Assembly (NCBI GenBank): GCA_049324835.1
Contig: JBMOMT010000009.1
Location: forward strand, 1 to 28,569
DNA length: 28,569 nt
From: JBMOMT01 sp049324835
Lineage (GTDB): Bacteria; Chloroflexota; Anaerolineae; CAYNKW01
Reading direction: 5' to 3'
The translations under genes were made by a program, and so were the position numbers. The notes beneath the pieces are model-generated. The model was not told where the DNA came from. It did not search any database and saw nothing but the letters and a program-made list of their open reading frames with translations. Shown here piece after piece: positions 16,868 to 24,400 of the stretch; position 1 is the first letter of the stretch; each line of letters opens with the position of its first letter.

Positions 16868-19800
16868 TCACCACTCAATCACGATTCGCACCTTGTTGGG
16901 GTCCTTGCCCCTGGTCTGCTCGTCCACAAAGCTGCGGAAGCGGGACAGTAGCTCCTGTACGGTACAGGGCATCCCGCCTTGCGTCAGTGCCAGCAGAATA
17001 TCCTCCGGCGGCACGGCCACCCGCTCCAGGCCGGCCAGCGCCTCACGCACCGTGTCTACGAACTCGTAGCTTACCCTGGCCGGCAGCACCCCGGCGCTCA
17101 GGAACGACCGGAGCAGGGTTTGCTGCTCGGCCGACATCAAGGCCAGGTTCTCCTGGGTGGTGGGCGTGGAGAGATTGTCCAGTAGTGCCTGGGCCCAGGC
17201 CGCGTGTAAACCCTCCAGACGGTTCTCCAGCTCGTCCAGGCGGGCCTGGACCGGGGCCGTCTGCGGCTCCTCCACCGGCCGGTAGCCACAGTGAGGGCAG
17301 ATCGGCTGCTCCTTGAGGTCCGAAGCGCCCACGGCGTAGCAGGGGCGCAACTGGCTCAACCGCTGCTGAAACTTTTCCAGGTCGGCCACCGGCAGGAACT
17401 CGATGCCCGACAGCGCCGTGAGCTGCTTCTGGCGTGGATCGTTCAACAGGCCCTTCTTGCGCTCGTCTTCGGCGGCGTTGAGCCGGGCGCTACGGTGCAG
17501 GTCCAGGTACAATTGGATGTATTCGCTCTTGAGGTTCTCCAACGCCGCCGTAAGGGACGAGCGCAGGTGGGGCTGCCGCCACTGGCGGGCATCGCGCAGG
17601 CGGGCCAATTGCTCCTCTTGCAGGGCTATCACCTGCCCCGACCATTCATGCCCGGCAGGGCCTTGCCCTGAGCCTGTCGAAGGGAGGACGGCCATGGCTA
17701 CCCCCAGGTAGGCCGCCGGCGGCTGGATGGCGGACACCACCTCGGCCAGCGCTTCCACGTCGGCGCGCAAAGCCCGGCCGGCGGCCTGGGACTTGACCTC
17801 TTCGGTGCTGTAGCGAAAGTTGCGCAGCTTGCCCGGCATGTTGTAGGTCTGGAGCGACTCCAGAAAGCCCTTGTGTCCGTCAAGCCGACGCAGCAGGTCA
17901 ACCCGGGCCTGGCCCTCCAGGATGTGGGTGTTCCACACCGACAGGCCATCCTGTACCTTCTGGCGGGCCATCACCAGGCGATCCAGTTCTTCGGCCACCC
18001 GCTTTTGCAGTTGCTCGACCGCTGAGGTATGTTGGTTGGTATCTTTGACCAGGCCGGTGGGCAGCTCCAGCAACTGGAACAGCTCGGTGAGCGCCGCCAG
18101 GGGCAGGCCCTTGGGCCGCTCGATGAATTTCCAGTTGGCCAGGTCGGCGATGCCGATCTTGATCGCTTCCTCCAGGTTGCCGGCGTCCAGCTTGCGGCCG
18201 GGCAACGCCAGGCTGATCTCGCCAGTGTAGATCAGGCCCAGCAGGGCGACGGCCACCCACTCCGGCTCCAGTCCGAACTCTTTGTCCGCCTCCGCTTCAA
18301 ACGCCCCCGCGATCAACTCGGATCGATTGAGGACCTGCCCCTCGCCTTTGCCGGCCAGTTGCTGCAAAAAGTAGCCAGCGTATCGCGAGTCACGGGCTGT
18401 GACCTGGCCGTCGTCTACCAGGTCTAGAGCATCCAGCACCGCCTCACCCTGCCGGGTCTTGAGCCCGCCCGCCAGCCAGCGAACTGCCTCCTGGGCTGCC
18501 TGCGCCCGGGTGGCCTGGGTGATCAGGATGGAGAAGGCCGGATAGTTGGGCAGCTCCTCGTCAAAATGAGTGGCCAGGCAGGCCGAGGCCACAGCGTTAA
18601 CCAGGTCGCGCACCGATCCTGTAGCGCGGGGCGCTGCTCCGCCCTTCGACAGGCTCAGGACAGGCCCCTTGATCCAATCGATGAAGGGCCGGCTCACGCC
18701 CTTGTAGGTCACGTCCATCGCCTGGGACAGGTTCTCCCGCAGCCACGTTTGCAGACCTTTGAGGTGGTCGCCGGCCTTGCGCTCGTACTGCAAGCGGTTG
18801 CTGGCCGAGGCCGAACCGGCCATCTCGCGGGCGCCGGCGTAAAGCTTGAGCGCCGTCTCGAATGCCTCGTCGCGTCGGGCCAGGCGAAAGAACACCTCGT
18901 CGGCCTTGCGCTCGTCGGCGAAATGTGGCGGCTCGAAGGGTTGGAGCATGTACAGGTAGAACTCGCGGGGTGGTTGGGCCGTAGAACGCTGGTTGGGTGC
19001 GCCGAAAAAGAGATAGCCGGGGCGCGTGACCCGCCGCTCGCGCCATTCCACCTCGTGCTCCCAGATGCGATAGCCGGGTACATAAGTGGCTTCGGTGCAC
19101 TCCATCACCCGCACCAACGCCTCAAAGTAGTAGCGGTCAAGCTGTCCTGCCTCCAGCGCGTCGGCCCGCTGCTCGACCAGCGCATCAAAGTCAATGTCCT
19201 TCTTCAGGTCCAGGTAGTACTGCCCATTATCGGGATTGAACGACAGAAACTGGCCGCTGACGGTGCGCATGATCTCGCGCAGCGTGGTTTCTACCGTTGC
19301 TTTGAGAAAGTCGGCATCGCGCTCGGGCAGAGGTAGATAGAGGCACAGGCTGTCCCGCAGCTCCTCGGCGGTGGCGCCCAGGGGCGCATAGATGTCGCCC
19401 GTAGTCAGCCGGTGGACGCTGAGGGCGTGGATGATCCGCAGGGCCGCCGGCCGGTATTGGGGTCGCGTGTAGGCGTTGCGCACCCGGTCTTCCAGCACCT
19501 GGCTCTTGTCGATGACCTCCTTGACCTCGGGGATGCTGCGGAAGGAAGGGTTCTCGCGCAGTCGATCCCAGTAGGTGTCGTAAGCGATGAGCCCCGGTTC
19601 GTCGGCCGGGACCTCACGATCTAGCCTGTGCTGCATCTCGGAGCTCAAGGTCTTGAGTACTTCGCGCTTTTCGGCCACGTACACCCGCTCGAACACATCC
19701 AGGTAGGCGGGATGCACGGGAAAGAGCCGCACAAACTCATCCAATCGTTCGGCCATGGTGCCGTACAGGGGCGTGAAGCGCTGCAGATGCTCGCGGATCC

Positions 19801-20605
19801 AGCCTCTCTGTTTGGCATCCTTGCGCAACAAGCGCTCGGCGACCACATAGGCCACGTCCTCGCGGGCAATACGCACCTGCTCGTAGCGGTCTTTGACCCG
19901 GCGCACCGAATCGGCCACAAACTGGAAGCGGGGACTGTCGAACAGCGATTCCTGGATGCCGGCCACGAATCGAAAGCGTGTCAGGCGGCAGGCTTCGCCC
20001 AGCTCGCGCAGGAAGGTCAGGTCCAGCACCAGGGCCGTGTCGCGCCGCGAGCGCAAATAGTCGAGCAGCTCGTCCACGACCAGCAGCAGCCCCTGGTCGG
20101 GATAGTGCTCGTGAAAGGCGCTCATCATGGCCACCAGCAGGTCCTTGCTGTTGGGCGCCTGGTCCATACCCGGAAATCCGTAGGGGACGCCCATCTGCTC
20201 CAACGCCAGCTCCAGCTCGCCAAAGAGGATGTCGCGCAGGGGCATGGTCGTCGAGCCGATCTCGGTGCGCACTACCCGGAATTGGCCGGCGATGGCCTGG
20301 GCGGCGTCTGCCACCTGCTCATTGGTCAGGGAGGCAACCAGGTCGCCGTGCTCGGCCACCGCAGACAGCACCGACATCAGGTGCGACTTGCCGGTGCCAT
20401 AGTTGCCGACGATCATCAATCCCTTGTTGTCCCTGGGCGCGGCGAATTGCAGTTGGGGGATGACCAGGCGGGTCAGAACGTCGGCCAAACGGTCCGAGAT
20501 GACGTAGGTGCGAACCAGGTTCGTTGCCTCGCCCTTGTCGTCCGCTTCCCGCAACTGGACGACGATCTCGATGGGATCGAACTGGACCAGGTCTTTGTAT
20601 TTCAT
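16868..20605 (-). CDS. brxC: BREX ATPase BrxC/PglY (DUF6079-like, 1245 aa)
   Basis: Large P-loop ATPase of the BREX core, thought to work with PglX and PglZ on DNA. Visible are Walker A IVGNYGTGKSHLMSV (about 67-74) and Walker B LLLVVDELLDYL (about 174-184), long helical and coiled stretches, and a C-terminal zinc-knuckle-like QPICPHCGYRP. The start may be GTG (20608) or ATG (20605); AAGGAG suits both. It begins 15 bases after brxF and ends one base before the small partner gene. Two short in-frame inserts, GPVLSLSKGG and LPSTGSGQGPAG, come from palindromic repeats at about 18650 and 17670 and are not family sequence. Length fits DUF6079 proteins of BREX-3 loci. Confidence 0.85.
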   Translation of the reverse strand: MKYKDLVQFDPIEIVVQLREADDKGEATNLVRTYVISDRLADVLTRLVIPQLQFAAPRDNKGLMIVGNYGTGKSHLMSVLSAVAEHGDLVASLTNEQVADAAQAIAGQFRVVRTEIGSTTMPLRDILFGELELALEQMGVPYGFPGMDQAPNSKDLLVAMMSAFHEHYPDQGLLLVVDELLDYLRSRRDTALVLDLTFLRELGEACRLTRFRFVAGIQESLFDSPRFQFVADSVRRVKDRYEQVRIAREDVAYVVAERLLRKDAKQRGWIREHLQRFTPLYGTMAERLDEFVRLFPVHPAYLDVFERVYVAEKREVLKTLSSEMQHRLDREVPADEPGLIAYDTYWDRLRENPSFRSIPEVKEVIDKSQVLEDRVRNAYTRPQYRPAALRIIHALSVHRLTTGDIYAPLGATAEELRDSLCLYLPLPERDADFLKATVETTLREIMRTVSGQFLSFNPDNGQYYLDLKKDIDFDALVEQRADALEAGQLDRYYFEALVRVMECTEATYVPGYRIWEHEVEWRERRVTRPGYLFFGAPNQRSTAQPPREFYLYMLQPFEPPHFADERKADEVFFRLARRDEAFETALKLYAGAREMAGSASASNRLQYERKAGDHLKGLQTWLRENLSQAMDVTYKGVSRPFIDWIKGPVLSLSKGGAAPRATGSVRDLVNAVASACLATHFDEELPNYPAFSILITQATRAQAAQEAVRWLAGGLKTRQGEAVLDALDLVDDGQVTARDSRYAGYFLQQLAGKGEGQVLNRSELIAGAFEAEADKEFGLEPEWVAVALLGLIYTGEISLALPGRKLDAGNLEEAIKIGIADLANWKFIERPKGLPLAALTELFQLLELPTGLVKDTNQHTSAVEQLQKRVAEELDRLVMARQKVQDGLSVWNTHILEGQARVDLLRRLDGHKGFLESLQTYNMPGKLRNFRYSTEEVKSQAAGRALRADVEALAEVVSAIQPPAAYLGVAMAVLPSTGSGQGPAGHEWSGQVIALQEEQLARLRDARQWRQPHLRSSLTAALENLKSEYIQLYLDLHRSARLNAAEDERKKGLLNDPRQKQLTALSGIEFLPVADLEKFQQRLSQLRPCYAVGASDLKEQPICPHCGYRPVEEPQTAPVQARLDELENRLEGLHAAWAQALLDNLSTPTTQENLALMSAEQQTLLRSFLSAGVLPARVSYEFVDTVREALAGLERVAVPPEDILLALTQGGMPCTVQELLSRFRSFVDEQTRGKDPNKVRIVIEW
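17666..17684. repeat. Palindromic repeat, CCCTGAGCCTGTCGAAGGG type, copy 1
   Basis: CCCTGAGCCTGTCGAAGGG inside brxC, encoding LPSTGSGQG on the minus strand. It is the same element as at 18642-18660, in opposite orientation, and is a common mobile palindrome in metagenome genomes. Confidence 0.85.
18642..18660. repeat. Palindromic repeat, CCCTGAGCCTGTCGAAGGG type, copy 2
   Basis: CCCTTCGACAGGCTCAGGA inside brxC, the reverse complement of the copy at 17666-17684, giving the peptide VLSLSKG. The reading frame is preserved. Confidence 0.85.
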
Positions 20606-20620
20606 CACTCCGATCTCCTT

Positions 20621-21118
20621 CTATGGTGCGCTTTTGCCCGGCAGAAGCGTTGAGACGATGAGCGCCTCCGGACGTTCGTAGCGGCGGTACTCGGGATGTC
20701 CCGGCTCGGCGTAGGTCAACACGCCGCTTTCATAATTGCCGCCCCAGGCCGCGACGAGTGTTCTGTTGCGACTGAGCCCCTGCAGGCAGACCAGCGGGTC
20801 CTGGTGCAGGGTTGGATCGAACAGCAATTCCAGGTTATCCAGGGCGATGATGTCCGCAGCCTGTTCGTCGATCACGTCTGCCAGCAGCCGGCGCACCCGC
20901 AGCGGACGCTCCTTGTCGGTCAGGTCGAGCAATCGCTGGCTCAAGACCAGGTTTACATTGAGGTAGGGGACATGCTGCTGCTGGTATAGCGCCTTCAATA
21001 GTGGCGTTTTGCCAGAGCCAATCGGTCCCACGATCAACAGCAGCCGGTGATACTGTCGGGCGACATGAGGTAAGAGCTCTTCCAGTTCAGCGAGTTTTGT
21101 CGGTGAGAGCCTGGTCAC
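20621..21118 (-). CDS. brxF: BREX type 3 P-loop protein BrxF (165 aa)
   Basis: Small ATPase that marks BREX type 3. Walker A GPIGSGKTPLLKAL (31-38 core) follows RQYHRLLLIV. A Walker-B-like IIALDNLELLFD and the closing RNRTLVAAWGGNYESGVLTY are typical of the family, which is about 150 residues. The frame is open to 21265, but that extension would translate through a terminator hairpin and its T-tract. GTG at 21118, with GGAG about 11 bases upstream, gives the expected length and is chosen. It is the first gene of the operon; brxC starts 15 bases later. Expression is probably controlled by the leader at 21151-21296. Confidence 0.83.
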   Translation of the reverse strand: MTRLSPTKLAELEELLPHVARQYHRLLLIVGPIGSGKTPLLKALYQQQHVPYLNVNLVLSQRLLDLTDKERPLRVRRLLADVIDEQAADIIALDNLELLFDPTLHQDPLVCLQGLSRNRTLVAAWGGNYESGVLTYAEPGHPEYRRYERPEALIVSTLLPGKSAP

Positions 21119-21150
21119 GTTAAACAAATCTCCAATGGCGATTCGAATAC

Positions 21151-21184
21151 AAAAAAACCGCTGCCTGATTTGCCAGGACAGCGG
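21151..21184 (-). terminator. Leader terminator/attenuator upstream of brxF
   Basis: On the minus strand CCGCTG-T-CCTG pairs with CAGG-CAGCGG (one bulge, 6-base loop) and is followed by TTTTTTT. It lies between the operon promoter and brxF, 33 bases before the GTG. Unless it is bypassed it should stop transcription before the BREX genes. Confidence 0.85.
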
Positions 21185-21198
21185 CCTTGTGCTAGAAT
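21170..21198 (+). promoter_or_regulatory. Antisense promoter within the brx leader
   Basis: TTGCCA (21170-21175), a 17-base spacer, then TAGAAT (21193-21198) on the plus strand. Transcription would start near 21205 and oppose the leader. Confidence 0.55.
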
Positions 21199-21204
21199 TG
21201 ACCT

Positions 21205-21277
21205 GCCGTTGGCCTGTCCACTCAGGCCGATGGTATATGGGGACGGACGGAGGGATGAACTCCAACGTCCCTTTTTT
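21205..21277 (+). ncRNA. Predicted antisense RNA of about 73 nt against the brx leader
   Basis: From the predicted start near 21205 the plus-strand transcript would form a GGCCTG-tccact-CAGGCC hairpin (21211-21228) and end at the terminator at 21240-21277. It contains no reading frame with a ribosome site. It is fully complementary to the middle of the minus-strand leader (about 21296-21151), so it can pair with it and change whether the leader terminator forms. The RNA is predicted from promoter and terminator only. Confidence 0.5.
21240..21277 (+). terminator. Plus-strand intrinsic terminator in the brx leader
   Basis: GGGACG (21240-21245) pairs with CGTCCC (21266-21271), with inner GGAG/CTCC pairing, and is followed by TTTTTT (21272-21277). 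The same DNA gives a stable hairpin in the minus-strand leader, without a T-tract in that direction. Confidence 0.75.
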
Positions 21278-21302
21278 GTGTGGTTTGTGGACCTGCTATT
21301 AC

Positions 21303-21330
21303 ATTATACCATAACCTTATGTTTTGGCAA
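21303..21330 (-). promoter_or_regulatory. brxFp: Main promoter of the BREX-TIR operon
   Basis: On the minus strand TTGCCA (21330-21325), a 16-base spacer, then a perfect TATAAT (21308-21303). The start site is expected near 21296, giving a leader of about 145 nt to the terminator and about 178 nt to brxF. It lies after the terminator of the upstream operon, so the BREX genes form their own unit. Confidence 0.75.
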
Positions 21331-21422
21331 TACTGTGTGCCCTCAGGTTCTCACTTGACCACATACCCATGCCGCAGCCGACGTTCGATCACCCCAGCAG
21401 CCTAAAACAGCGTCACACACGC

Positions 21423-21452
21423 AAAAAGCCCGATGGCGATATGCCACCGGGC
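21423..21452 (-). terminator. Terminator of the methyltransferase-helicase operon
   Basis: On the minus strand GCCCGGTGGC pairs with GCCATCGGGC (one G-T pair, 5-base loop) and is followed by TTTTT. It begins 14 bases after the stop of the 1418-aa gene. Confidence 0.9.
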
Positions 21453-21465
21453 CTCTCGATTCGTT

Positions 21466-24400
21466 CTACCCAAACAGACTCAACTGCTGCACCGCGACCG
21501 GCCGGCGAGCCACTCTTCCGGCGCGCCTGGGCGCAACCGCCTGGCCAAAGACCAGACGATGCTCCATCTCGGCCATCTCAGCCTCGATCTCGGCCTGGGT
21601 CTTGCCTTGAGCGTGCGCCGTCCGCTCCACCACCGACCGCGCCACGGCCAGTTGGGCGTTGGCCGTCACCGCCGCGGCCAGGATCGCCTCGACGCTCTCG
21701 AATTGAGCCTCGCGGTCCTGCACCGCCCGCTGGGCGGCCCACTTTTGCACGATCAACTCCCACATATCCTCGTCCACCGTGTCGCTGGAGAGGATATAGT
21801 GCACGTGCACCTCTTTGCGCTGGCCGGGCCGGTGCACGCGGTCCTCGGCCTGCAACGTCACCTCCGGCGACCACTCGGTGTTCAGGAGGATCACGTGATT
21901 GGCGCCGGTGATGGTCACGCCGCGGTTGAGTTGCCCCGTACCGGCCAGCAGCACCACCGCCTCGCCGGACTCGAACTCGTCCACGCGGGCGCGGCGTTTG
22001 TCGGTGGCGACGCCCTGCATGCCCAGCCAGGGGATACGCTCGCGGTCGAGGGCCTGGGCCATGACCTGGTACAGCCCGGTCAGGCTGGTGAACAGCAGCA
22101 CCTTGTCGCCGGCAGCCCGCGCCGCTTTGATGATGTCGAGGGCCTGGCGGGCCTTGTTGAAGGCCAACGCCGCCTCGCCCTGCAGCACCTTGCCTTGCAG
22201 GCGCATCAGGTCCTGGATAGCCTCGATCTCGGCGGTCGAGGCTTTGTCCACGTTGAGGCTGTGGCCGTAGGCGCCGGCGTAATGGGCGCAGCCTTCGAGC
22301 GTCGGGCAGGAGGCGACGTAACGCCCCCACCACAGCGCCATGCCGATGCGGCCCATGTTGACCTTTTCCTGCGGTTTGCGTAACTCGGCCGCCAGCACGT
22401 CCTTCATCGCGCCGCCGACCTCGCCGGTCAGGCGGGCGTGCAAGCCGGTGGGCCGCACCCAGTGCATCTCGACGTGTTTGGGTGGCAGGTCGCGGAGAAA
22501 GTCCTTCTTTTCGCGGCGGATAGCCACCGCGCCGGTGAGCTTCCACAGCCGGTTGAGGTTGCTGACCGAGGGGATGAGTTTGCGCCGCCCTACCTGGAGC
22601 GAGTCGGCGAACTCTTTGGTCACGTACTGGAACGTGCCGAACTGAGCCAGGAAGCGCGCCGGGCCGCCGTTGTAGGGAAACGGCCACAGCGGCGAGCCAA
22701 AGCCCATCAACCAGCCGGCGCTCCAAAAGAGGTCGGTGATGTAGCCCTTCATCCAGGTGCCGGTCAGGATGGCCCGGCCGTTGGCCCGCAGGCCGCGGCT
22801 GGCCGCCCCGCGCAGGCTGAGTTTGCCCTTGACATCCTGCGCCTCGTCGAGGAGGACACAGGAAAAGAGCTTTTTGACCCGCCGCACCAGCGGAAACCCG
22901 TGCGGGCTGGTGATGCGTTTCCCCTTCGCTCCGCACCGTCCCGGTACGGGGCTCAGGGCAGGGCCTTCGGTGTCATGGTACTGAGAGGCGCCCAGCGTCC
23001 AGGCGCGGTAGCCGCATTGGCGGCACATGCGCGCCCCGCCGTCACCCTCGCCGCGCCAGTCGTTGCCGCTCGCGCCACATTTCGGGCAGGCGGTCACGAC
23101 CGACTTGCGCGTTTTGCCGCACTCGGCACAGCGAGCGCTCGTGTTGACGGCGATGTCTACCAGGTTGCCCTCCTGGTCAAAGTGCTCGCACGGCCACTCG
23201 TCGTAGATACCCATGTGGTCGCCCAGCGAGATGTCGGTGTAGCCGGTGACAAAGCGGGCTTTCGGGCGCTCCGGCGGAGCCGGGAAACTCGCAAGCCGTT
23301 CTTCCAGAGCAGCGATTTCAGCCTGGGTCTCGGCGATCTCGGCGGCGATATCGCCTGCCTGCGCAGGCAAGCCGGTCGCTTTACCCCCGGCCTGACCACC
23401 GGGACAGGCTTTGGCCTGGATGTCGCGCAGGTTACGCAGGTGGCGGCGCGCCCGCGCCTGCTCCTGCAGCAGCTTCTGGCGACGCTCCTCTCGCTGCACC
23501 AGGGTCACATCGCCCTCGTCTGGCATCTCTTCTCTGGCCTCGGCGTTGCGGACCCGCTGCCGGGCTTCCCGGACGCGCCGGAAGAACGCCGACCGTGCGC
23601 GCTTCTGCGCCTTCAGCCGGCTCACGCCGGCGTGGGTCAACTCCCGGTAACCAAAGCCCCACTTGTTGAGGTCTCTGAGCAGGTCGTTGACCACGCTGGG
23701 CGGGGTGACGAACAGCGTGCGCTCGTAACCGCGCACCGCAGCCCAGAAACCCATGGCCATCGTCTTGCCGGCGCCCATCTCCCACAGATTGGCCACGCAG
23801 GGTTTGGTGCAGAAGCGGGTGATGTCCAGCCGCTGGGATGGGTAGGGCCGCAGGCCACCATTGAGCGCTGCCTGGCGTTCGACCGCCCTGTCTACCTCGG
23901 CGGCCCAACGGGAAAAGTCGGGCAGGTCGTCGACGGTCGGGACCTCCGGCAGGCCAAAGGCGTCGATCAGGGCCTTGACCTGGCCGGCGTCGACCTCGCG
24001 GACGGTGAAGGTGCGGCCGCCGTCATCGGCAAAACGAAAGACCATGTAGCCCCGGTCCAGGTGGGTGTGTTCGATGTAGGATTTGGATTTGCCTTTGCCC
24101 TCGACGGCCTTGGATTCGACCACCTGATCCACCCGCTCCCAGCGGGCGCGCAGGTCGTAGGTCTGGCCCTCGACGACCTGCACATCCTCGCCCTCCGGCC
24201 CAGCGTACGGTACGACGACCGTCGCCCGGGCCGTGATCGGGCCATCGTTGAACCAGGCCAGATACTCCATCGGCTCCAGTTCACGCACCGGCAACCGCAG
24301 CCGGGCGTACCGCCTGGCGGCGACGGCGATCTGGGCCTGGTCGTGAGGCGTGACCTCCACCTCGAAGCCCAGGTCCGCCAGCCGCTGGCGGGTCGTTTCT

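Noticed and set aside
21119..21265. N-terminal extension of brxF to 21265
   Set aside because: It would translate through an intrinsic terminator and its T-tract, and adds residues not seen in the family. The GTG at 21118 fits length and ribosome site better.
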